From Onchidella celtica (Eukaryota; Mollusca; Gastropoda; Systellommatophora; Onchidiidae), in NCBI GenBank assembly GCA_963931925.1, contig OZ007581.1:19893947-19957946 (forward strand): a DNA stretch of 64,000 nt, read 5' to 3'. The notes beneath the pieces were generated by a model. The model ran no database searches and had not been told where the DNA came from. It saw nothing but the letters and a program-made list of their open reading frames with translations. Of the stretch, positions 43,349 to 52,615 are shown piece after piece. Made by a program: the position numbers and the translations under genes. Each line of letters opens with the position of its first letter. The first letter of the stretch is position 1.

Positions 43349-46300
43349 CTGTGTGCCTCTACTGTCAACCGTCAGGACTCATTCCAGGTGGTATCCTCTC
43401 TCTTCAACCAGATCCAATGGCTTGCTCTTTCTACGGTCTTTTGTAGATCTCTCCTCATGGCATTTCCTTTCTTTGGGCCAAGTCCAGCCACTCTCATCCA
43501 CCTGCTGACGCTGTCTGCAATGAAGCCTCTACACCCGACCTCGACTGGGAAATGCGATACCTTCCAATCCGCCTCCGCGCACTCTTCGACAAGAGCTTCG
43601 TAGCGGCTCTCCTTCCTCTCGTGTGCTGCCTTGATATTATCTTTATAAGGCACCGTCAGCTCTACCAGATGTACCTCTTTCTCTTCTTCGCTCCATAACA
43701 CCAGGTCAGGCTTCTTTGTTGTTGGAATGGGAAAAAATTTCTTGCTGCCTTCTAGATCTGCAGACACTTCCCATTGGCCATCACTTTCGTCAGCAGGGGC
43801 TTTGCTTGTCTTCTCTCTTTCAGGCACCTTACTTCCTTGCAGCACGAACGTGATCTTTCTCAGTCCGTGGTCCTGCGATTTAGGAGCGTACTTTCCCTCA
43901 TTCACCTGCTCCTTTGCTGTCTTTGTGAGAATCTTGAGCACCTCATTGTGCCTCCACGTGTATCTGTTCAGCGCTAAGTGGCAGTTTGAGAGGATATGTT
44001 TCATGGTTCCTAGCTTTCCGCATCTGCACTTGTCATCTTCCTGGGCCTTCCATCTGACCAGGTTCACCGGTGAAGGCAGAACGTCGTAGGTAGCCCGAAG
44101 AAGGAAGCTCAGCCTTGAAGTATTGCACTCCCATACCTCACTCCACCCAATCTTTCTTTCCACTACATGCTCCTCCCAACTCGTCACTTGTCCTTGCTGA
44201 GCACACTCAACTAGATGAACTTCCCGCCTCTCCGCCTCCATCTTTCGCACCTGCCCTGCTGCAGCTGATCTTCTCTCCTTCTGTGACATTTTCCCAAAGG
44301 GCTTGAAGACGCCACTACCCAGTCCCAGCCTGTCTGCCTGTGCAGGGCCAACAATGTCGCCATGCTTCAACACAGAGATGACCTCATCAGCCGCGTCCTC
44401 CGCCCTCCATTTTCTTGCCGTTCTGACATCCGGTGGGTTGTCGCTGATCTTATGGTCCTTCGACTCCCTCAGCATCATCACTGTCCTGATCTTTCCTGCC
44501 TAGTAGATCTCCACGATTGAAGTGAGTGGCACCTGGAGCGCGCCTTTCTGCCTGTACAGGGCTGATGTGTTAATTGTTCGTGGTAGGCCTAGCCACTTTC
44601 TGATGAAGTTGTTACACGCTCTCTCTATCATTTCAACTCTTGACAAGGCGACTTCGTACATTGTCAGTGGCCATGCAAGCCGCGGGTATAGGGCGAACTG
44701 AAGACACCATATCTTGTACTTTCCTGGCAGCCTAGTCTTGTCAATGGCTTTCAGGCCATCCTCTGCTTGTTTCATGATAGCCACGCCACGGCTCTTGTCG
44801 TTCAGTGCTCCCGCATACCATCGTCCTAAACTCTTAACAGGCTCATCTTTCACTGTGGGTATCTTCTCCCCCGCGATCGTGAATTTCTGTTGCTTCTGCT
44901 TTCCTTTGTGCAAGGTCAGGCTCCTGGACTTCTTGGCTTTGAATTTCATCCTCGACCACGTTACCAGCTCATCCAGCCGCGCCAAGACCGTCTGCATTAT
45001 GTCCGCATCTTTTGTCAGCAGAGTCACATCATCCATGAATGCCTTCTTCGGTGCTCTTACTTCTGCCTCTTCTTCACTTAAGCCTGCTGACCTCAAGAGC
45101 ATCTCCATCACTAGGATGAACCAGATGACCGAAATCGTGCAGCCAGCTGCTATACCGATCTCCAAACGGTGCCACTCAGTTGTGAATTCTTCTGTTGAGA
45201 ATCGCATCTGGAATTTGCTGTAGTACTCGTTCATGATGTCTTGCACCTTGCGCGGGATGTAGAAGAATTCCATTGCTTTCATCAGCAGTTTGTGGGGTAC
45301 TGACCCATAGGCATTCGCCAGATCCAACCAGACCACGTTCAGGTTACTTTTGGCTTTCTTGGCATCCTGAATTGCCTCCCAAATCGTGAAAGCATGCTCA
45401 ATGCAGCCCGGCGTCCCTGGTACTCCTGCTTTCTGGACGCTTTCGTCCACGTAGCCATTGCCCTGCAAATAAGCAACAACCCTCCTCGCAAGTATACCCA
45501 TGAAGATCTTGCACGTCACATTGATTATGGAGATAGGGCGAAATTGTCCGATGCTTTCTGCATCCTGTTCCTTCGGTAGGTATACACCTTCCGCTTTGCA
45601 CCAGTCGTCGACAAGCTCCTTATCATCCCACAGGTCCCTCAGCAATACGTACAGAATGTGTCTTAGTTCGCCGCAATATTTAAAAACCCTGTAGGACACT
45701 CCATCGCCAACGGGTGCGCTTTTGGCTCTTGCTCTTTTGACAAAATCGTCCACTTCCTTCTCAGTGAACGGTCCCAGTCGGAAGCTCACGCCAGGGGCGG
45801 TCGGTCGCTTCAGGCCTCTCATGTCTGGTAGCGGCTCATTACTTTTGGGATCGCTGTATGTCTGCCTGACGTGAGCATCCAGCTCTTCTTTTGTGCAAGT
45901 CAGCTTCCCGCTTCGTGCTTCTGTGAATAACTTCTTGGCTGCCTCATAAGGGTTTTTCAAAAACTGCTCCCGTGCTCTTTTGCGTTCCTTTCGCCTGCTG
46001 CACCTTCTTTCTTGCCTCTGCAGGTCTCTGCTCCTCTTTTTTAGGTCTTCATACAAGATTTTCAGGCCTTCTTCCTGGTCTGGTGGTGCACTTTTTCTCT
46101 GCTTCTGCAGGTCTCTTTTCTGTTTTCTGATTTGCGCCAGAGCTCTACTCGGCCCTCCCGCCTTCGCCGGAGTTTTCTTCTTACTCTCGCAGCTGTCAAA
46201 CTTTTCCATTGCTGTCTCGTAGATGATGTTTGCGAACAGACCCAACATCTCTTTGGCATCTCCTATGCTGGCCTTCTCCTTGGATTCTCTCAGTTTCTCT

Positions 46301-46883
46301 TTGACTTTCTTTTCCAGTATTTTGTATTTGTCCTTCTTGTTGGCAGCAGGCCACAGAATTCTCGGCTTTCTTGACCCTGGTTCCTGGGTTGTCGGATCTG
46401 CACCGACCTGGACCTGGACAGAAGAAGAGTTGACCGAAGCACTAATCTCTCCGCTGTGGTTTTCATCCTGGGATGATTTGCTTCGCGTCTTACGATCTGT
46501 CGATCCGCACTGTCTTCTCTCCTTCAAACAGGCTCTCCCTTGATGCACTCTCATTCCCCGCCAAGTGCCGAAACTCCTGCCGCACTGCCCGCAAATGGAG
46601 CTGTTTTCTCGTTGATCATTGGTCATTGTCCTTTTCATGCTTGGGTCGTTATCCATAGGGTCAATCCTTGTGGATCCATCCTCAACTCCCCCCTCTCGGT
46701 GGATCCTGGGGCTGTCTTTACTTGTGGTTGACGTAACAGTGAATACAGTGACATGGGTTGTTAGCCCCTGCCACCGTCGGTCTCTCCCGACGTCCTCGGT
46801 CTCTCCCGATGTCCACCCGTCACTCCGGGTTGTCGTCCTGTCTTTCCAGGATGTCAGTGGCATGCACCTGCCACAGGTGATAA
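43349..46883 (-). mobile_element. Nested LINE with restriction-like endonuclease
   Basis: Same strand as its host LINE C. A single long ORF of about 1190 codons, interrupted by one TAG at 44500-44502: N-terminal zinc finger, central RT, C-terminal Cys-His finger and PD-(D/E)xK-like nuclease. That is the R2-type layout, distinct from the APE LINEs around it. The 3' UTR between the stop (43372) and the repeat is only about 25 bp unless the repeat is part of the element. Confidence 0.82.
43372..44481 (-). CDS. Nested LINE: C-terminal finger and restriction-like endonuclease
   Basis: 369 codons in the same frame as the upstream RT, after one nonsense codon. CRCGKLGTMKHILSNC is the Cys-x1-Cys-x7-His-x4-Cys motif that precedes the nuclease in R2-type LINEs. 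KKPDLVLWSEEE...VHLVELTVPY carries the Pro-Asp...Glu core of a PD-(D/E)xK nuclease. Role: target nicking for insertion. Reported Met corresponds to a GTG codon and is not a real start. Confidence 0.83.
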   Translation of the reverse strand: MMMLRESKDHKISDNPPDVRTARKWRAEDAADEVISVLKHGDIVGPAQADRLGLGSGVFKPFGKMSQKERRSAAAGQVRKMEAERREVHLVECAQQGQVTSWEEHVVERKIGWSEVWECNTSRLSFLLRATYDVLPSPVNLVRWKAQEDDKCRCGKLGTMKHILSNCHLALNRYTWRHNEVLKILTKTAKEQVNEGKYAPKSQDHGLRKITFVLQGSKVPEREKTSKAPADESDGQWEVSADLEGSKKFFPIPTTKKPDLVLWSEEEKEVHLVELTVPYKDNIKAAHERKESRYEALVEECAEADWKVSHFPVEVGCRGFIADSVSRWMRVAGLGPKKGNAMRRDLQKTVERASHWIWLKREDTTWNES

Positions 46884-46956
46884 GTAGTTTGAAAACAGCC
46901 CCCTGAGCTGCTGACAGCCGAATGCTCCGCAGACCGGATTCTGGCGTGGAGATCAT
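44500..46956 (-). CDS. Nested LINE: zinc finger and reverse transcriptase
   Basis: 818 codons to an in-frame TAG; the reported Met lies in the flanking repeat, so the true start is further in. N-terminal finger CGQCGRSF...HQGRAC (Cys-x2-Cys-x12-His-x4-Cys). RT blocks: FRPISIINVTCKIFMGILA, VVWLDLANAYGSVPH and the unusual catalytic AFMDDVTLL, with Met-Asp-Asp in place of Ala-Asp-Asp. A Lys/Arg-rich stretch between finger and RT may bind nucleic acid. Clade (R2 superclade, Hero-like?) is tentative. Confidence 0.85.
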   Translation of the reverse strand: MISTPESGLRSIRLSAAQGAVFKLLITCGRCMPLTSWKDRTTTRSDGWTSGETEDVGRDRRWQGLTTHVTVFTVTSTTSKDSPRIHREGGVEDGSTRIDPMDNDPSMKRTMTNDQRENSSICGQCGRSFGTWRGMRVHQGRACLKERRQCGSTDRKTRSKSSQDENHSGEISASVNSSSVQVQVGADPTTQEPGSRKPRILWPAANKKDKYKILEKKVKEKLRESKEKASIGDAKEMLGLFANIIYETAMEKFDSCESKKKTPAKAGGPSRALAQIRKQKRDLQKQRKSAPPDQEEGLKILYEDLKKRSRDLQRQERRCSRRKERKRAREQFLKNPYEAAKKLFTEARSGKLTCTKEELDAHVRQTYSDPKSNEPLPDMRGLKRPTAPGVSFRLGPFTEKEVDDFVKRARAKSAPVGDGVSYRVFKYCGELRHILYVLLRDLWDDKELVDDWCKAEGVYLPKEQDAESIGQFRPISIINVTCKIFMGILARRVVAYLQGNGYVDESVQKAGVPGTPGCIEHAFTIWEAIQDAKKAKSNLNVVWLDLANAYGSVPHKLLMKAMEFFYIPRKVQDIMNEYYSKFQMRFSTEEFTTEWHRLEIGIAAGCTISVIWFILVMEMLLRSAGLSEEEAEVRAPKKAFMDDVTLLTKDADIMQTVLARLDELVTWSRMKFKAKKSRSLTLHKGKQKQQKFTIAGEKIPTVKDEPVKSLGRWYAGALNDKSRGVAIMKQAEDGLKAIDKTRLPGKYKIWCLQFALYPRLAWPLTMYEVALSRVEMIERACNNFIRKWLGLPRTINTSALYRQKGALQVPLTSIVEIY

Positions 46957-47056
46957 CAGGAGAGAATGCGTCGCTGTTTCGGGCTCTACCTCTCTACAGC
47001 TATTTTAATGACGCACCGAGCCCCCTCACTGATGTGAGGTCTCCTTGCCAGTTCGA
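46884..47056. repeat. 173-bp direct repeat, right copy
   Basis: Partner of 43176-43348, separating the nested LINE from the endonuclease half of LINE C. Confidence 0.93.
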
Positions 47057-48173
47057 TGAGACTATTTTTTTCTTTGATGAGCACTTTGATTTCATTATCA
47101 TTATCATTGAACCAGTCCTGGTGCTTGCGGACAGGAAAACCAACTGTGCTGCTGGCGCAAGAGTGTACAGTCGTATTTAGGTCAGTCCAGCTCTGTTCAA
47201 TGTTCTCAGGGTCAAAAGTCACGCAATCCAATTTTGAGGAGAGTTCTGAGGAGAGCTCGTTCTGTTTCTCAGCTGAGCAGAGTTTTGAAACATCATTTTT
47301 GAAACATGAACGTTTAGGTGGCGCTTTCCCTTGAGGGCGTCTATTGCGCCCCAATGTTAGTCTGAGCTTGCAAACAATGAGTCTGTGGTCAGTTCCACAC
47401 TCGGCACCACACATCGCCTTTGTTACAAGGACATCCTTTCTGTCAGTCTTCCTCACAATGACATAGTCTATGAGATGCCAATGCTTTGAGCGGGGATGCA
47501 TCCATGACGTTCTGTTTCTCACGGGGAGACTAAAATTTGTGTTGGTAATGAACAGGCCAAATTCAGCGCACAAAGTAAGTAAGCGCAACCCATTGTTATT
47601 GCATGAACCAACTCCATGAGGGCCCAAAACATTTGGCCACGCTGAGATTTCGGAGCCAACCCTAGCATTGAAGTCCCCCAAGAGAATCAGCTTATCAGCT
47701 GCCGGGACAGAGCATATGACAGATTCTAGATCAGAATAGAACTTGTCTTTGGCTTCATCTGGGTTTGTCATGGTGGGCGCATATGCGCTAATGAGGGTGG
47801 CTGACTGGCTTTTCCCAACTGGGATCCTGAGTGTCATTAGCCTGTCATTTATTTCAATTGGCATGGACTGCAAGTTTCTGACAAGGTCATTTTTAATTGC
47901 AAACCCAACACCATGCTGTCTTGGTTCGACTGCACCCTTGCCTTTCCAGAAGAAGGTGTATCCACCACAGAGCTCTTTGAGTTGGCTACTATCAGGGAGT
48001 CTGGTCTCAGTGAGTGCCACTATGTCCAGGTTGTACCTGCTGAGATCAATGGCAATAAGTGCAGTGCGTCTTTCCGGGTTGTTTGAGTTGTCCTGTAGTG
48101 TGCGTATATTCCAGGCTCCTGGCCTGAGTAAGCTGAATTTCTTTTTTTTTCGACCGCAAAAAGGGATCCCCAC
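47056..48173 (-). CDS. LINE C APE-type endonuclease region
   Basis: Opens with RPGAWNIRTL, so unlike LINEs A and B its ATG precedes the conserved first strand. Then LTETRLPDSS, GVGFAIKNDL, LLGDFNARVGSE, HLIDYVIVRK and CGAECGTDHRLIV. After NSLIE the frame enters the 173-bp repeat at the insertion boundary and reaches a stop at 46986. Confidence 0.85.
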
Positions 48174-49079
48174 TGGTCGCGGTATACCAGTCAGGGTGAT
48201 GTGAAGTGGGCTTTCTTTAGGGCACCTTTTCTAGCCCCTTCCTCAGTTGAGGTGAGCAGTGCTATCCTTAAATAAGGCTGCTCAGCTACTGTGGGTGCTG
48301 CCTCCCCACGCCTCCACTTCAATCGACGATGAAGCGACCATAGCCCACAGCCACCAACGTGTAGGTCTGTGCTAACAGCTTCCAGTCTATCCAAACCTGC
48401 TGCCACCGCACTCGCCCATCGCCGTTGGAATTTTGAGAGGAAAGAAGACGAACGCAAAGATGAAAAAAGACGAGGTGAGTGTTAAGACTGGCGCAAAGAG
48501 TTTGTTTTTAGTGAAAAAGAGCTGCGCAAACATCAGACTCACTCTCTCGCCTGGACACAACTTATCCAAGTGGCAAGACAAGGTCAAGGCGACTGGAAAT
48601 GTATCCAGGTGCAGGAGGATGCCAGAGGGACAGTCATATTGCCTGACCGGCTGCCTGTAGGCTAATCCACAGCCTCGCAGTCCCAACTGACTAGGGTGAA
48701 AGGCCCAAACCAAAGAACACCAATACTGGTGGATGCTCTGTGTCACGATATCCAGGCCAGAGTGACGGTATATTGCCATCTGCCCTATCAATCAACCACT
48801 GGCCTGCTGCCGCCAGCTTCGAAGCTGCGTCCGGGAAGTTTGCTCAATTCTTCGTCTGTGATTTAGGCAAACAAGCCTATGACCACACTGCTACCGGGTG
48901 CCAATATGAAGGACTCAAATACTGAGGGTCACATTGTGCCCTAGCATGTGGCCGTTGGGTTAGATGAAACCTCCTCCGCCCTGGCCGTTTGCACCGACAG
49001 GTGCACGCCCACTGATACCATGCTAGCGTACCAGTTCATGGAACAGGTTGTACTGGATTACATGTTACCAGTAGCAAAA

Positions 49080-49560
49080 ACAATCTAAGTACTAATTATA
49101 TATATCTCAGATCTGGTCTGCCTACTATATGTCAATCAATACACTAAGATGGTCTCTGGCGACAATGTCATCTCAGCTATTTGTGCCTAACGCTTATAAT
49201 AATCGAGCCCGTCAATACAAACTGACGTAGTTAAGTCTAGAGATCTACTCTAGGATGGGCTGGCAATGCCCAGTCTCATCCAGACAAATCAATCACAATT
49301 CACAGATGTGTATGCCATACATTCATACTAGTTGCAAGTCTATATATATCTTTATCTTGCATTCTTTGGTAGCACTCCTAGTATATGCGACAATCCTGTC
49401 CTACTGGATAACTTATGTTCAGCTCCTCGTTCATTGTTGAGTCATCAATAGACAAACACATACGATTATTCCCTGGTGGGAACCAGGGAACGATGGACAA
49501 TAGCGGTGGGCATATCTCATCCAGGCATATGGATTCATCTCAAATGTCTATAGTGGACTA
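49080..49560 (-). repeat. 1-kb dispersed repeat, inverted copy
   Basis: Reverse complement carries the TGTCTGGATGAGACTGGGC, TTGCCAGCCCATCCTAGAG and GACATTGTCGCCAGAGACC blocks of 6745-6945. 48960-49080 and 49560-50166 contain no gene or repeat I recognise. Confidence 0.5.
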
Positions 49561-50166
49561 GACATGAAGTCGTACAAAGCTTTATGATTCTTCAGGCAGA
49601 ATCGTGCCGACGCCTGCACAGATTGGAGTTTTCTGTATGGAGTGCAGGATATATGTCTGGGCTGACTTTTATACTGTCTAGCCACCTGCAACTACCGTCC
49701 AAATCCCTAGATTTCATTGGCGCGGTCAGCTCCGAGCTGAGCTCGCAGTATAATTTATTCTATTGTATAAGTCGGTTACGGCCTTGCACTAAGACAGACA
49801 AGGTCGTCTTCTAAATAGGTTAATAACAATTAAATCCAAAAATCTTACTAACTTGACTCAGCACAATTCGTGCTTTCACGAACTACTGAATGTCAAAATC
49901 AATCACAACCACCTCACACCCTCTAACAATGCTATTACTCCCGAACTGGAGATATTCTGCCATCCCTAGTTTACCTACACATATTGCTTAACCATTTGCA
50001 AGGAAAAAAAATGTTTCAAAACAAACTGTTCACGAGAACAGCTCAAGGACAAATTACGCTGGATCTAATCAACAACATCGTAAAAAATTAACTCATGCAC
50101 TCATGACCTAGCACGGCATTTATGAACTTAATCTGTTCTTGACACCCTGCCCTAAACGTAACCATA

Positions 50167-50561
50167 ACCCCAACATCCCCTGAACAAGGAATATATAAGA
50201 TCTGTAAGAAGTTTAAGGCTGTTGTCAAAGAAAACTAAAACTGAGCGCTACTTTAAATCGTTTATTCCATCATCAACTAGGATGTTACAATAATGTCGTC
50301 ATCTTGATCGTAATCTGTGCACAGTTGAATTATGTCCTGCGTGTCAGGTCAATGTGTTTTAGTTAGGGAAGCATATTGTGTGCACTGTTAATTTTGTTAA
50401 TTTAGGTAATTTATCAGTGTGTGTGTATATATGTGTGTGTGCGCGCTATGTATCATACTTTCTGCTTCTGTAACTGTATTGTTATGTATTCAATGATTAA
50501 AACAAATTTCCTTGTACAAGGACGAATAAAATTTATCTTATCTTATCTTATCTTATCTTAT
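50167..50561 (+). mobile_element. 5'-truncated LINE 3' end, (TTATC)n tail
   Basis: Begins inside the RT C-terminus (PQHPLNKEYIRSVRSL ... SFIPSSTRMLQ stop) and ends with TTATC repeats. Almost identical to the complement of 17632-18030. Confidence 0.8.
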
Positions 50562-50875
50562 TAGCCAAAACCCCCAACCCCAGAGCTTTTTAAGTTTAAC
50601 AATAGCATGAAGTACTTTCATATAATTTTATCTCATTGGTACAGTTATCAAAAAATATTTTATATAGAAAAAGTTTTGTAAATTAATATAAAAGTTTTTA
50701 AACCAAGTTGTAGATATTAGCCTCTCTCAGAAAGAACAGGATGCTAACAATTAACAAAGAGAATGGAGCCATGACGATTTTGTAATTTCGAGATGATTTT
50801 CATATGCATTGCTAGGTTTCCGATGAGTACACGTATGAAATTCCGCCCACCATCATTGCTCTACTTTAATTGCAT

Positions 50876-51079
50876 AAGTCATTTTTACTGTGGTTTGTTC
50901 ATATATTTAGGCTGATTGAAACCATTTGTAAGCTCTTACGCCCCGTGGAAATGCACAAATTGGTATTGTTTACCGCAGCGTCCTACTTTCCGCTCCATGC
51001 TAACAATGTTTTTGCGGAGCATCCCGTGTCACACTGCAAATCGACCAATAGTGAAACATATCTCCAATACGTGCTCTCT
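50876..51079 (+). repeat. Diverged relative of the MITE at 55451-55783
   Basis: TGTGGTTTGTT...CTCTTACGCC...TACCGCAGCG...CTATTGG... corresponds to the complement of 55478-55662, with a degraded right terminal repeat near 51060-51079. 50562-50875 holds a diverged AT-rich repeat also seen at 14150-14290. Confidence 0.55.
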
Positions 51080-51813
51080 GATATTTAATAAGTCTGACAA
51101 ATGCCATTATCGTAAATAATCGCCACTTTTTAACATGATACTTGCCCAGTTTAATGTTCTTATTTCTGAAGAGATAGACTAGATCAATGTTCAAGGCATC
51201 TTTCAGTGGTCCAGTCCCTCCAAACACTGCTGGTGGAATACTATGATACTGATATAGAAACAGGAACGTCTGATGGAAGTAAACAAAGTGGGCCGGGGTT
51301 GGTTTTTCGTCTAGGCTTCCTCAAATTGCAACACCTACAGTCGTGACGTAGGCCGCTAAACCTAACTGCATGTAAGTGGGTTTTGCTGACGCAGTGTCAC
51401 AGTTTATACAAACGATTGAAGAAAAAAAAAATGCACGCGGGCAAAGTAATTTTGTTCTCAAAAATGAAACGTAAGATGAGCTGGAACATTTCTTTAAAAA
51501 CACTTAAAAAGGTAAAATGATAATTATGTCCATTAGCATGAACCCTATTCAAATATGTAAATTCATATCAATATTAAACGAAATCAGTTTTTCCCCCGAT
51601 TTCTTCTTTATACATCAACAGACTGAAACCAATTATTGCACACGTTTGTCACCCCCTGGGGACCTTGGTTCTTGTTTGTTTTCTATCTTTATTTTCTGAA
51701 AAACTGGATATCTTCTAATAATGCAGAATGGATATAAATGCACACTTTGACACTGTCGTGTTTATAATTCTTCTTTTTTCGTTCACCAAATCTAAATCTG
51801 CAGATTTGTTCCT

Positions 51814-52008
51814 TTAAGAAAATCTAGTTTTCTGCAGTTCTGACAGAGCATCATAGAGTTTGACATTCAGGTCGGTGGGTTTGGGCCAATATGTTTCTCG
51901 TAGTGCTGAGAAAAGTGTGCAGTTCTGCAATATAATGCTCTGTGTTTTGAGGAGACTGGCTGCACTCACATAATGGCAGATTTTATAATGTGTGTTGGTA
52001 CTTGCCAA
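51814..52008 (-). pseudogene. Fragment of a retroelement RNase H tail region
   Basis: Minus strand reads SIILQNCTLFSALRETYWPK, then PTDLNVKLYDALSELQKT. The C...LR...WP..T.L..KLYG.L..L..T pattern is common at the end of LINE ORFs with an RNase H domain. Short and isolated. Confidence 0.5.
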
Positions 52009-52091
52009 GCTGTTTCACAGTCCCGATTTAGTCTAAGTCCTTATCATAATACCAGTAACCTATATAATAGAAGCATGTCTCTGCATAATAC

Positions 52092-52309
52092 CCGAGACAC
52101 AGGATACCGAGACGAACCATCCTTTCTCTCACTATTTAATATGTCCACACATTGCGCGCCCATAAATACTGTGAGTACCACTCTTTTTCGTTCAATTCTG
52201 AAGGGGATTTGTGGGAATTGTTGCATTGTTGACATCGATGATACGCACGAGCACAAAGTCGGCGGATGGAAAATGACGAATTGGTTCATCTCGGTATCCT
52301 GTGTCTCAG
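52092..52309. mobile_element. 218-bp MITE, 28-bp TIRs, 7-bp TSD
   Basis: The ends C(C/T)GAGACACAGGATACC are inverted copies with two mismatches. The 7-bp duplication ATAATAC flanks it (52085-52091, 52310-52316). The related sequence at 63103-63115 (CATCATACTAAAGCC) looks like the empty site. Confidence 0.75.
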
Positions 52310-52615
52310 ATAATACTAAAGCCGGAAGCGAAAACTAAAACCCCAAGCGTGTAACATCGAATTTCTCAGTTGTGCAAAAAGAGTTGGAACAAACATGAAC
52401 TTAAGGCCCCGGCTTGCTGTAACTGAAACTGTTTCCTTTTTTTCTTTTTCATTAAATTTTGTACAGAGGCAAATCTTTTTCCTTTCGTGAAATTAGATTC
52501 ATCATTACTTAAGACTTCAGTCAAACAATTTGACATCTCACGTTAAGTTTTATTTTATTAACAAATAAAACAAAAACCACGTGCCAATCTTCCTCAAGGC
52601 AAGTCCAGGCAATTA

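Larger units (their letters stand above)
40908..48960 (-). mobile_element. LINE C: RTE-like retrotransposon split by a nested LINE
   Basis: Endonuclease at 48173-47056, nested element 47056-43176, RT at 43175-41056, 3' tail of ATT units near 40908-40925. Removing the insert and one 4-6 bp repeat (AACT or AACTAC) rejoins the reading frame across the gap (SLIE then LQAHCSDPSS). The 5' leader extends to roughly 48960. Confidence 0.82.
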
